The notes beneath the pieces are model-generated. The model was not told the origin of the DNA and searched no databases. It saw nothing but the letters and a program-made list of their open reading frames with translations. Positions 28,755-37,412 of a stretch of 64,000 bases of DNA are shown piece by piece. The position numbers and the translations under genes are program-made. How positions within the stretch are numbered: the stretch's first letter is position 1; each line of letters opens with the position of its first letter. This DNA is from Haloarcula pellucida (GTDB lineage: Archaea; Halobacteriota; Halobacteria; Halobacteriales; Haloarculaceae): the NCBI RefSeq assembly GCF_014647235.1, contig NZ_BMOU01000001.1, forward strand, positions 662,262-726,261. The letters are read 5' to 3'.

Positions 28755-30194
28755 TCACAGAACCGGGACGAGACCGGTCGCTTTGGTCCGCACGCGTGTG
28801 GACACCGCGAGCAACGCCGTGACGTAGACGCCGGCACCGGCCAACACGAGGAAGAGCGTCCAGAGTCGCCCGGACGGTGCCCGCCCGTGAAGCGGGACCA
28901 GTACGGCAACCATGAGCAGTGCGGCAAGCACCTCGAACGCGATCTCGCGCGTCGGGACCGACAGATCGCCGATAATCCGCCGGAGCGACCAGTAGCCGCC
29001 GACGGCGCGGAACCACGACGCGACGGCCGTCGCGACCGCCGCCCCGTACCACCCGAACTGCCAGACCAACACGACGTTCAGCACGACGTTAATCGTCACG
29101 AACGCGAGGTTGATTCGGTAGGCGACCTTCGGCTCGTCGACGGCGTTGATGACGCTGACGAACTGGCTCGCGTACACGTCAGCGCCGTAGGCCGCGATGA
29201 GTATCATGAGGATTTCGGCCCCCTTCGCGAACTCCGGCCGATAAAAGGCCAACACACGGCCGCCGATGACCGCCACGCCGAGCAACCCGGGGATGACGAA
29301 CACCCCGGCAAACACCAGCCCTTCGTCGAGATAGTGCTTGATACGTTCGTAGTTCCGGTCGGTACTCAGGTCGCTCACCTCCGGGAACAGCGTCCTGCTG
29401 ATGGACCCGGACACCATGCCCAGCAGCGACGCCAGCCCCCACGCCGCCTCGTAGATGCCGATGAGCGACGCAGTGACGAAAAACGAGAGGACGATGGTGT
29501 CCATCCACCCGAAGACGCGGGACCTGAGCGCCCCCATCCACGCGTAGCGAGCGAACCCGAGCAGGTCGCGAACCAGACTGAGCGGGGGTATCGTCGGCCG
29601 GACGCGGACGAGTGCGAGGCCGGCGAGGCCGACGACGAGGAGCGAGACGGCGTGGCCGAACGCCAGTCCGGCCACACCGAGTCCGAGCAGTAGCACAGCC
29701 ACCTGTAGCACCGTCCTGCCCGTCCGTTCGATGGCCTGCAATCCACCCGAAGCGGCGACTCGCTTCTGTCCGTCCAGTCCCGCCATCGAACTCCGGAGGA
29801 CGACGCCGCCGACGACGAGGCCCGCGATCGCCAGCGGGTGCGTCGAGAGGATGGCGACGAACTCCCGTTCGGACTGGGGCAGCGTCGCCTGTAGCACGCG
29901 ACTCGCGAGCAACACGAGCGCTCCGAGGAGCACCCCGCCCGCGACGTTGATGGCGAACCCCGCAGAGAAGTACTCCCGAACTCGCTCGCCCTCGCTCATC
30001 CGCTTGCGGACCGCCGTCGAGACGGCGTTGGCCGGAATCCCCAGCCAGAAGAACCCGATGGCGACGATGATCGAATAGCTCCCGAGCCCTTCGGCCCCGA
30101 GCAGATACGCGATGACGAACGTCGCGGCGAACCCGGAGACCGAGGTGAGGACCTGCGTCCCGAAGTGCAGTATCGTCGTCTTACCGAGTCGCAT
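28755..30194 (-). CDS. Lipid-linked oligosaccharide flippase (Wzx/MOP type)
   Basis: A 479-residue polytopic protein of the MOP/PST superfamily with about 14 membrane spans. The first spans (ILHFGTQVLTSVSGFAATF and VIAYLLGAEGLGSYSIIVAIGFFWL) and the central ARYAWMGALRSRVFGWMDTIVLSFF are typical of polysaccharide flippases. It would turn the dolichol-phosphate-bound glycan to the outer face, as AglR is proposed to do in Haloferax. Its start overlaps the stop of the preceding sulfatase-like gene by one base, so the two are coupled. Confidence 0.85.
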   Translation of the reverse strand: MRLGKTTILHFGTQVLTSVSGFAATFVIAYLLGAEGLGSYSIIVAIGFFWLGIPANAVSTAVRKRMSEGERVREYFSAGFAINVAGGVLLGALVLLASRVLQATLPQSEREFVAILSTHPLAIAGLVVGGVVLRSSMAGLDGQKRVAASGGLQAIERTGRTVLQVAVLLLGLGVAGLAFGHAVSLLVVGLAGLALVRVRPTIPPLSLVRDLLGFARYAWMGALRSRVFGWMDTIVLSFFVTASLIGIYEAAWGLASLLGMVSGSISRTLFPEVSDLSTDRNYERIKHYLDEGLVFAGVFVIPGLLGVAVIGGRVLAFYRPEFAKGAEILMILIAAYGADVYASQFVSVINAVDEPKVAYRINLAFVTINVVLNVVLVWQFGWYGAAVATAVASWFRAVGGYWSLRRIIGDLSVPTREIAFEVLAALLMVAVLVPLHGRAPSGRLWTLFLVLAGAGVYVTALLAVSTRVRTKATGLVPVL

Positions 30195-31615
30195 CAGTCC
30201 AGGTAGCCCAGGTCGGATAGCTGGCGTTGCATGGCGTCGTCGAAGGCGGCAGAGCCACCTTCCCCTACCGGGAGTCCCTCGGTCTCACGGAACTCCTCGA
30301 CGACGGCCGAGAGTTCGGCGTACTCGTCCTCGAAAGCAGCACTCACGTCGGTCTCCTCGTCCGGGTAGACGACCGGCCCGTCGTGGGCGTCGGGCGCCAT
30401 CGCGTAGAGCGCGTCGCTGCCGCCCTCCTCGGAGAGGTACTTGTAGTCGTGGGTCCTGACCGCGGTCAGGCGGCCGCCGAAGTACCGATCCGTCTCGAAG
30501 TCGGGGTTTCGCTCGATGTACTGCTCGAAGTCGGCCGGCCCTCTGCCGGCGAACGCGTACTCCCGCGACGCCTCGCGGAGGTCGACGCCGTGTGTCCCCT
30601 GTCGGTCAGCCCCAGCGAGTCCCAAGAGCGTCTCCATGACGTCCATGTGCTGGACGATGTCGTCGGCGTCGGCCGCGAAGTCGTCGATGCCGTCGACTAC
30701 CAGCGGGACGTGCAACAGCGGGTCGTCGAGGCCGATCTTGTGCGCGAACAGCCCTCGCTCGCCGAACAGTTCGCCGTGGTCGGCGGTGACGACGACGATA
30801 GTGTCCGAGAGCGGGAGCGAGCGGATGTGGTCGTACAACTGCCCGACCATGTAGTCGGTGTAGGACACCTCCGCGTCGTACATCGCGACGAGGACGTCTA
30901 GCACGTCCGGGTCGACGGACTTCGATCCGGCGACGTAGTCGGTGATGTCGGTGTGCGAGTCCATCGCTATCTCGGCGGCCGTCTCGCCGTCGACGGCTAA
31001 CTCGTCTGCGAACTGGTCGCGGGTCATCCCCGGCGGGTAGTAGGGCCGGTGCGGTTCGTTGTAGTGGAGATAGAAGAAAAAGGGGTCCTCGCCCTGCAGG
31101 TCGCCGAGCCACCGCTTCGCGACGTCGTTCATCACGAACGGCGTCGCGTGCTTCCCGGTGTCTGTGGTCAGTCCCGCGGAGTGGGTCCACAGGTTGGGCG
31201 CGAACTTGAGCAGGGTTCGGAGGCCGGCCGCTCGGTGGATGTTGTGCCCGGCGATCCAGCTAAAGCGGTCGAACCCTCGGTCCAACCCCGTCGCCTCGGA
31301 GAGGTAGCTGTTACGCGAGAGACAGGCCGTCCGATACCCGGCGTCGGCGAAGCGTTCGGCCACCGTCGGGAGTTCGTCGGGCAACCGCTCGCCGGTTATA
31401 CCGACGGTGTTGTGCTGCGGGTAGGTTCCGGTCAGTATCGCGCCACTCGACGAGAGGGTGTAGTTGCCGTGGGCGAAACAGGTAGAGAAGGCTGTTCCGG
31501 ACCGGGCGATGCGTTCCAGTTCCGGCGTCGTATCGCGGTCGTATCCCGCGAGTGTCGTGTGGTCCGCTCGGACCGAGTCGAGCGTTATCCAGATGACGTT
31601 CGGGCGGCGAGACAT
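30194..31615 (-). CDS. Sulfatase-superfamily protein (nucleophile motif degenerate)
   Basis: A 473-residue protein of the sulfatase/alkaline phosphatase superfamily, paralogous to the 27342-28700 product. Asp13 in VIWITLDSVRADH and VVTADHGELFGERGLF provide metal ligands. The nucleophile loop reads TLSSSGAILTG (residues 53-63), lacking both the Pro and the Arg of the sulfatase signature. It could be a phosphoesterase, a phosphotransferase or an inactive relative. It lies between asnB and the flippase, 45 bases after asnB, and is translationally coupled to the flippase. Confidence 0.78.
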   Translation of the reverse strand: MSRRPNVIWITLDSVRADHTTLAGYDRDTTPELERIARSGTAFSTCFAHGNYTLSSSGAILTGTYPQHNTVGITGERLPDELPTVAERFADAGYRTACLSRNSYLSEATGLDRGFDRFSWIAGHNIHRAAGLRTLLKFAPNLWTHSAGLTTDTGKHATPFVMNDVAKRWLGDLQGEDPFFFYLHYNEPHRPYYPPGMTRDQFADELAVDGETAAEIAMDSHTDITDYVAGSKSVDPDVLDVLVAMYDAEVSYTDYMVGQLYDHIRSLPLSDTIVVVTADHGELFGERGLFAHKIGLDDPLLHVPLVVDGIDDFAADADDIVQHMDVMETLLGLAGADRQGTHGVDLREASREYAFAGRGPADFEQYIERNPDFETDRYFGGRLTAVRTHDYKYLSEEGGSDALYAMAPDAHDGPVVYPDEETDVSAAFEDEYAELSAVVEEFRETEGLPVGEGGSAAFDDAMQRQLSDLGYLD

Positions 31616-31660
31616 CCAATCAGCGTACCGTTCACTACCGGACAGTTAAACACTTGCCGT

Positions 31661-33493
31661 TCAATCCGCTCGGACGAACTCGTCGTACCAGGCGACGTAG
31701 GTCAGCACCTTCCAGAGGGTCATCCCGTGGTCGGCGTTCCCGCGGCGGTGGGCCCGTCGGAGGGCGAAGACGGCGTCGGAGTCGAGGTACGGGGTCGCGC
31801 CGACGTACGCTTCGGTCAACCATCCCGCGATGGCGTCGTGGTCCCGGCGGAACCACTCGCTGACGGGGACGTTGAAGCCGTGTTTGTCCCGCTCTAAGAT
31901 ACGTGCCGGGACCACGTCGTCGACGGCGTCGGTGAGCGCGCGCTTGTAGCCGGCCAGTTTGTAGTCGCTGGGGACGTTGTAGGCGTACTCGACGAGTTCG
32001 TGGTCCAAAAACGGGACCCGCGCCTCCAGCGACGCGGCCATGCTCGCCCGGTCGACCTTGTACAGCAGGTCGTCGGGGAGCCAGTAACTGATGTCGTAGG
32101 CCGTCAGTCGCTGGAGCGTGTCGTCGTTCGCCCGCGCCGTCGCCGTCTCGACTTTCTCGGTCAGACCGCTCGACTCGGTGTCGTGACCGGTTTCGAGGTA
32201 GGTCTCGGGGCGTTCGTCGTCGTACCGCCGGGCCGATTCGAGGATGGCCCGGCGGTCGCTCTCCAGACTCGCGGCGTAGCGGACCGGCCGGCGGAGCGGG
32301 CCGGTGTACTCGCTCACGGCGCCGGCGGCGTCGAACGCGAACCGAGGGAGATAGCGCGCGTACTGCCGGTGTTTCGGGAGGAGTCGGTGTCGGTGGTAGC
32401 CTGCGAACAGTTCGTCGGCACCCTCGCCGGTGAGGACGCACTTGACCTCGTCGGCGGCGTACGCCGAGACGAGCATCGTCGGCAGGGCCGCGGCGTCTGC
32501 CAGCGGTTCGCCGTAGTGGGCGACGAGGTCCGAGAACACGTCCATGTCGTCGATGTCGACGGTCAGTTCGTGGTGGTCCGTGCCGAAGTGGTCGGCGACG
32601 AAGCGGGCCTCCTCGCTCTCGTCGGCCTCGGCCTGCTGGAACCCCACGGAGAACGTCTGTAAGTCGCCGTCGTAGTGTTCGTTGGCGAGGCCGACGATGG
32701 CCGAGGAGTCCAGCCCACCGGAGAGGAACGCGCCGACCGGCACGTCGGCCATCAGGCGTCGCTGGACGGACGTATCGAGCAGATCGCGGATACGGTCGGC
32801 GATAGCGTCTCGGGTCCCCGTCACCGGCGACGGCGAGAGTTCCCAGTACCGACGACGCTCTACCCCGTCGTCGGTGACGAGCAGCGAGGTGCCGGGTTCG
32901 ACCTTCTCGACGGCCGAGAGCAGCGTCTCGGACCCCGGCGTGTACCGGACAGAGAAGAAGTTGTGGACCGCCCGCGGGTCCACGTCCCGACTGACTCCGG
33001 CACGGAGCAACTGCCGGAGTTCGCTGGCGAAGGCGAGGCCGTCGTCGACGGTGGCGACGTACAGGGGTTTGATTCCCACGCGGTCGCGTGCGAGGAACAC
33101 CGACTCGTCGGCCTCGTCGTAGACGGCGAAGGCGAACATGCCGTTGAGGCGTTCGGGGAGGGACTGGCCCCACTCCTCCCACCCGTGGACCAGTACCTCG
33201 GTGTCGCTGTCGGTGGTGAACGTATGGCCCGCCGACTCCAGTTCCGCCCGCAGCGAGTCGCGGTTGTATATCTCGCCGTTGAAGACGACGGCGACGGTGT
33301 CGTCCTCGTTGTAAATCGGCTGGCTGCCGCCTGCGAGGTCCACGATGGAGAGTCGGCGCATTCCGAGCATCACGCCCGCGCGCTCGTCCACGTGCCGGCC
33401 GCCCTCGTCCGGGCCGCGGTGGCGGATGCAGGCGAGCATCTCGTCTAAGCGGTTCTCGTCGACCCACCCGTAGACCCCGGCGATGCCACACAT
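31661..33493 (-). CDS. asnB: Asparagine-synthase-like glutamine amidotransferase (copy 1)
   Basis: A 610-residue class II amidotransferase fused to an ATP-pyrophosphatase domain. Cys2 of MCGIAG is the glutaminase nucleophile, with RHRGPDEGG and NGEIYN completing the site; the ATP loop is SGGLDSSAIVGLA near residue 260. It can make asparagine, but its place among glycosyltransferases suggests it amidates a sugar carboxylate, as WbpS-type homologues do in bacterial O-antigens (inference). Its start shares one base with the GT4 stop, and a second homologue lies just beyond that gene. Confidence 0.87.
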   Translation of the reverse strand: MCGIAGVYGWVDENRLDEMLACIRHRGPDEGGRHVDERAGVMLGMRRLSIVDLAGGSQPIYNEDDTVAVVFNGEIYNRDSLRAELESAGHTFTTDSDTEVLVHGWEEWGQSLPERLNGMFAFAVYDEADESVFLARDRVGIKPLYVATVDDGLAFASELRQLLRAGVSRDVDPRAVHNFFSVRYTPGSETLLSAVEKVEPGTSLLVTDDGVERRRYWELSPSPVTGTRDAIADRIRDLLDTSVQRRLMADVPVGAFLSGGLDSSAIVGLANEHYDGDLQTFSVGFQQAEADESEEARFVADHFGTDHHELTVDIDDMDVFSDLVAHYGEPLADAAALPTMLVSAYAADEVKCVLTGEGADELFAGYHRHRLLPKHRQYARYLPRFAFDAAGAVSEYTGPLRRPVRYAASLESDRRAILESARRYDDERPETYLETGHDTESSGLTEKVETATARANDDTLQRLTAYDISYWLPDDLLYKVDRASMAASLEARVPFLDHELVEYAYNVPSDYKLAGYKRALTDAVDDVVPARILERDKHGFNVPVSEWFRRDHDAIAGWLTEAYVGATPYLDSDAVFALRRAHRRGNADHGMTLWKVLTYVAWYDEFVRAD

Positions 33494-34569
33494 CAGCGGG
33501 CACCTCCGGCGCGGACGTCGTCGTACACCGACTCCAGCGAGTCGACGATGGCGTCCCAGCTATGGTGCTCCTCGACGTACGCACGGGCGCTCTCCCCCAG
33601 TCGCTCGTGGGTCTCGTCCTCGTCGAACACCGTCTCGATGCGGTCACGAAGCGCCGCTGGGTCGTCCATCGGGACGACGTAGCCAGTCTCACCGTCGGTG
33701 ACGAGGTCGGGCAGGCCACCCGAGTCGGTGACGACTGGCGGCAGGCCAACCGCCATCGCTTCTAGCACGGTGTTCGGAAGCCCCTCGCCCTCGCGGGACG
33801 GCTGGACGAACACCCGTCCGTCGACGAGGAACTCGACGACCGCTTCGGGGTCGACGAGACCGACGAACTCGGCGTCGACGCCCAGCGAGTCGGCCCGTGC
33901 CTCCAGTGCCTCACGTTCCGGCCCGTCGCCGACGACGGTCAGCGAGTGGTCAGTGCCAGCGAGTGCTTCGAGCAGGACGTCGAGTCCCTTCCAGCGTTCG
34001 AGGCGGGCGACGAACACCACGTCGTCGCCGTCGGCCCGCATGGACGGCAGTTCGACGCCGTTGCCGAGAACCCGAACGTCGGTCGGGTCGAACTCCGACT
34101 CGACGTCCGCGGCGATGTCCGTACCCTGTACGAGGACCGTCGTATCGCGGAGGACGGCGTCGATGCTCCACCGTTTCCCGGGCGTGTCCTTCATGAAGTA
34201 GTAGTCGCCGCCGCGGATCCACGCGAAGTAGGGGAGGCCACGCAGTCGGGAGACCAGATAGCCGACGAAGCCGTTGGGGTACACCATCATACACTGGAGG
34301 ACGTCGTACTGCTTTGCGTCCCGCAGGAGCAACAGCGTCGCGCCGAGGACGAACGTGAGGGTGCTGACGAACGGCGACGACCGGACGTTCGGGACTCGAA
34401 CCACGTCGTACGGGTGGTCGTCGGTCGGCGTCTCCTCGCCGTAGTCTTTCGTGTAGACGGTCACCTCGTGGCCCCGCGATTGCAGAGCGTCGGCCATCCG
34501 CATCGTCTGTGTCTCCGTGCCGCCGACGACGTTCGGGGGGAACTCCTTGACGAGTAGTGCGACGTTCAT
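33493..34569 (-). CDS. GT4 family glycosyltransferase
   Basis: A 358-residue GT-B enzyme. The N-terminal domain begins VALLVKEFPPNVVGGTET, the glycine-rich acceptor loop; the C-terminal domain has VVFVARLERWKGLDVLLEAL and the donor motif PSREGEGLPNTVLEAMAVGLP with the two catalytic-site Glu residues. It uses a nucleotide-activated sugar; the specificity is unknown. It is sandwiched between two asparagine-synthase-like genes and overlaps both (four bases upstream, one base downstream), so the three are probably made together. The ATG at 34569 is chosen by family start. Confidence 0.87.
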   Translation of the reverse strand: MNVALLVKEFPPNVVGGTETQTMRMADALQSRGHEVTVYTKDYGEETPTDDHPYDVVRVPNVRSSPFVSTLTFVLGATLLLLRDAKQYDVLQCMMVYPNGFVGYLVSRLRGLPYFAWIRGGDYYFMKDTPGKRWSIDAVLRDTTVLVQGTDIAADVESEFDPTDVRVLGNGVELPSMRADGDDVVFVARLERWKGLDVLLEALAGTDHSLTVVGDGPEREALEARADSLGVDAEFVGLVDPEAVVEFLVDGRVFVQPSREGEGLPNTVLEAMAVGLPPVVTDSGGLPDLVTDGETGYVVPMDDPAALRDRIETVFDEDETHERLGESARAYVEEHHSWDAIVDSLESVYDDVRAGGAR

Positions 34570-36398
34570 CGGTCGATAAAGGTCTCGTACCACTGTTCCA
34601 GCAGGACGAGGTCCCAGATGTGGTAGCCCAGATCTGCCTCGCCGCGCGTGTGTCTGTCCAACTTCGCGTCGAGTCCCCGCCGGTCGAACGGGTCCCGCGA
34701 CCCGAGGGCGTCGAACTTCTCGCGGGCGTACTCCCGCAACGCCCCGCGGAACCACGCGTTGACGGGCACCGCAAAGCCCTGCTTGCTCCGCCCCTGTACG
34801 GCCTCGGGGATGTAGTCCTCGAAGGCCCGCTTGAGGAGCCACTTCTTCTCGCCCCGCCGCCACTTGTACTTCGCCGGAATCCGCGCGGCGAACTCGACGA
34901 GTTCGTGGTCCAGAAACGGCGAGCGAAGTTCCAGCGAGTGGGCCATGCTCGCCCGGTCGGCTTTCACCAACAGGTCGTCGGGGAGGTACGTCTGTACGTC
35001 CGTGTGGAGGATCCTGTCCAGGTGGGTCGGCCCGTCGGCGTTCTCGTAGGCCCGTCGGAGCGCCGCCAGTTCGTCGGCCGGTTCGGGACCGGTCCACACC
35101 TCGTCGGCGTCCTCGCCTTGCATATGGCAGATGTACGGCGCGTATCGCTCGACTGCGTCGCCGTCGGCGTTCGTGAGCAACCCGATAGCGCGGTCCGCGC
35201 TCTCGTGGGGGACGGCGTCGAGGACGGTGCGACCGGCCTCGCGGACCGGTTCCGGAACGGCCCCCGCACGCTGGGTCAGCCAGTCGTACGTGTAGCGGTC
35301 GTAGCCGGCGAAGTTCTCGTCGCCCGCGTCGCCGGTGACGGCGACGGTGATGTCGTCGCTCGCCACCTGCGAGACGTAGTAGGTCGGAATCGCCGAGGGG
35401 TCGCCGAAGGGCATCTCGTACTGTCTGACCAGTTCCGGCAGCACCGCCATCGCGTCCGGCGTGACGGTGTACTCCGTGTGGTCGGTGTCGTACTCTCGGG
35501 CCACCGCACGTGCGTAGTCGAGTTCGTCGTACTCGCCGAACCCGATAGAGTACGTCTCGATGTCCGTCTCGGCCACCTCGTCCATCAGGCCGGTGACGAT
35601 CGTCGAGTCGACGCCGCCGGAGAGGAACACGCCGAGTGGCACGTCGCTTCGCATTCGCAGGCGCGTCGCCTCCGTCAGTTTCTTCCGGAGTTTGTCGGCC
35701 AGTTCGCCCGGTCCGGCGGTGAACTGGTCGCGGTAGGACAGCGACCAGTAGGTGTCTATCCGCATCCCGTCGTCGTCGACGACGGCGTACTCGCCCGGTT
35801 CGAGTTGCCGAATCTCGTCGAACCCGGTCGCCGGACTGGGGACGTACTGGTAGGTGAGGTACGCCCGGATGGCAGGCAGGTCGGGTCGGCGGGGGACGCC
35901 GTCGTCGGTAAGCAGCGCCGAGATGGTCGAGGAGAACGTGACGCCGTCGTCGCCGTCGTGATAGAACAGGGGCTTCTGTCCGAGTCTGTCGCGTGCGAGG
36001 ACGAGGCGCTCTTCGCGTTCGTCCCAGATGCCGAACGCGAACATCCCGCGGAGCATCGAGAGGCAGTCGAGGCCGTGTTCCTCGTAGAGGTGGAGCAGCA
36101 CTTCCGTGTCCGTCTCCGACCGGAACGAGTAGCCGTCGAGGCCGTCACGGAGTTCGCGGTAGTTGTATATCTCACCGTTGAAGACGATGTGGACCGTCCC
36201 GTCGGCGTTGGCCATCGGTTGCCTGCCGGCCGCCGAGAGATCGAGAATCGAGAGTCGTCGGTGTGCCAGCATCGCGGGGCCGTTCGCGTACACGCCGTCG
36301 GCGTCGGGACCGCGGTGGGTCATCTGCTCGGCCATCCGGTCGCCGAGGTCCGCCGACGGTCGGTCGCCGAACGACACCTTCCCGCCGATTCCACACAT
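34566..36398 (-). CDS. asnB: Asparagine-synthase-like glutamine amidotransferase (copy 2)
   Basis: A 610-residue protein with Cys2 in MCGIGGKVSFG, THRGPDADG, NGEIYNYREL and the PP-loop SGGVDSTIVTGLM. All catalytic landmarks of the AsnB family are intact. It is clearly diverged from copy 1, so this is not a recent duplication. It heads the minus-strand glycosylation run, with a TATA-like box 27 bases before the ATG. It may act with copy 1 on different uronic acids or positions (inference). The frame stays open far upstream, but the conserved Met-Cys start fixes the N-terminus. Confidence 0.88.
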   Translation of the reverse strand: MCGIGGKVSFGDRPSADLGDRMAEQMTHRGPDADGVYANGPAMLAHRRLSILDLSAAGRQPMANADGTVHIVFNGEIYNYRELRDGLDGYSFRSETDTEVLLHLYEEHGLDCLSMLRGMFAFGIWDEREERLVLARDRLGQKPLFYHDGDDGVTFSSTISALLTDDGVPRRPDLPAIRAYLTYQYVPSPATGFDEIRQLEPGEYAVVDDDGMRIDTYWSLSYRDQFTAGPGELADKLRKKLTEATRLRMRSDVPLGVFLSGGVDSTIVTGLMDEVAETDIETYSIGFGEYDELDYARAVAREYDTDHTEYTVTPDAMAVLPELVRQYEMPFGDPSAIPTYYVSQVASDDITVAVTGDAGDENFAGYDRYTYDWLTQRAGAVPEPVREAGRTVLDAVPHESADRAIGLLTNADGDAVERYAPYICHMQGEDADEVWTGPEPADELAALRRAYENADGPTHLDRILHTDVQTYLPDDLLVKADRASMAHSLELRSPFLDHELVEFAARIPAKYKWRRGEKKWLLKRAFEDYIPEAVQGRSKQGFAVPVNAWFRGALREYAREKFDALGSRDPFDRRGLDAKLDRHTRGEADLGYHIWDLVLLEQWYETFIDR

Positions 36399-36419
36399 TG
36401 GGTGTCCCTTCCCCACCGC

Positions 36420-36431
36420 GATAATAAAGCG
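36420..36431 (-). promoter_or_regulatory. TATA-like box of the glycosylation run headed by asnB copy 2
   Basis: On the minus strand GCTTTATTAT (36421-36430) lies about 27 bases upstream of the ATG at 36398, compatible with a leaderless transcript reading into the GT4, asnB, sulfatase-like and flippase genes. Confidence 0.5.
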
Positions 36432-36491
36432 TTGGTATACACGCCAATGCCGCCGGTCGAATCGCCGCGCGGCACCGCTGGCGGGGTTCGA

Positions 36492-36503
36492 CGGACTTAA
36501 CAC
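36492..36503 (+). promoter_or_regulatory. TATA-like box of the phosphatase-superfamily gene
   Basis: GGACTTAACAC is about 30 bases upstream of the ATG at 36531 and divergent from the asnB promoter 65 bases away, so the two could be regulated together. Confidence 0.35.
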
Positions 36504-36530
36504 GGTTTGCCGAGGACCACACCACGTCGA

Positions 36531-37412
36531 ATGTACGGCCTCGAAGAACTCCGTGAGGCGCTCTCTAACCCCCATCTGGTACTGCGAGAACTGAACCGGG
36601 CCTACCACCGACGGCTCTACACCAGGCCGTACAACACCGCCGGTATCGACGTCTTCGAGGCCGATTGGGACAACCTCGTTATCCTCGACGCGTGTCGCTA
36701 CGACGTCTTCTGTGAACACACCGACTTCGAGGGCGTCGAGACGCGCACCTCCCGTGGCGGGGCGACCCCCGAGTTCGTCAGAGGGAACTTCACCGGCAAA
36801 CAGCGCCACGACGTGGTGTACGCCACGGCGAACACGTGGTACTTCGAACTCGAAGACGAGATAGACGCCGAGGTCCACGCGGCGCTGTACGCCCCCGACC
36901 GCGACCCCGAGGTGCTGACCGAGAAGGCGCTCGACGCCGCCGAAGAGTATCCGAACAAGCGCCTCGCTGTCCACTACATCCCGCCACACCACCCGTTCAA
37001 GGGGCCGACCGCCGACGAGCACTTCCCCTCCTACGAAGACCAATCGGACGCCCTCTTCGAGCGTATCCAGCGGGGGGACCTCGACATCGACGACGAGACG
37101 CTCCGACAGGCCTACGTCGAGAACCTCGAGTGGGTCCTCCCGGAAGTCGAGCGCCTCCTCTCGGAACTCGACGGGAAGACGGTCGTCACCGCAGACCACG
37201 GCGAACTGCTCGGCGACCGCACTGCTCCGGTCCCCGTGAGAGACTACGGCCATCACGTCGGTCTCTACGTCGACCAACTGGTCGAGGTCCCGTGGTACGA
37301 GTCGACCAACGGGTCGCGTCGACGTATCGTCCCGGAGGAACCGGATACGGACGTGACCGACGTCGAGAAAGAGTCCGTCGAACAGCGGTTAGAGGAACTG
37401 GGCTACCGCTGA
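36531..37412 (+). CDS. Alkaline-phosphatase-superfamily protein, uncharacterised
   Basis: A 293-residue protein with a reduced sulfatase/phosphatase fold: LVILDACRYDVF supplies the first metal-site Asp, HYIPPHHPFKGP and VVTADHGELLGDR supply others, and DYGHHVGLYVDQ closes the fold. The usual nucleophile loop is short (TRTSRGGATPEFVRGN), so activity cannot be predicted. It is widespread in haloarchaeal glycosylation regions by my recollection. The ATG at 36531 (MYGLEELREAL) is preferred to one eight codons upstream. Its 3' end overlaps the convergent TrmB gene by ten bases. Confidence 0.7.
   Translation: MYGLEELREALSNPHLVLRELNRAYHRRLYTRPYNTAGIDVFEADWDNLVILDACRYDVFCEHTDFEGVETRTSRGGATPEFVRGNFTGKQRHDVVYATANTWYFELEDEIDAEVHAALYAPDRDPEVLTEKALDAAEEYPNKRLAVHYIPPHHPFKGPTADEHFPSYEDQSDALFERIQRGDLDIDDETLRQAYVENLEWVLPEVERLLSELDGKTVVTADHGELLGDRTAPVPVRDYGHHVGLYVDQLVEVPWYESTNGSRRRIVPEEPDTDVTDVEKESVEQRLEELGYR

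Noticed and set aside
27441-29693. Very long plus-strand open frame opposite the sulfatase-like and flippase genes
   Set aside because: It is antisense to two well-supported genes, has no domain, and long antisense open frames are expected in such GC-rich DNA.
34557-36500. Long plus-strand open frame opposite asnB copy 2
   Set aside because: It mirrors the conserved asparagine-synthase gene; composition is Arg/Val-rich without any motif.
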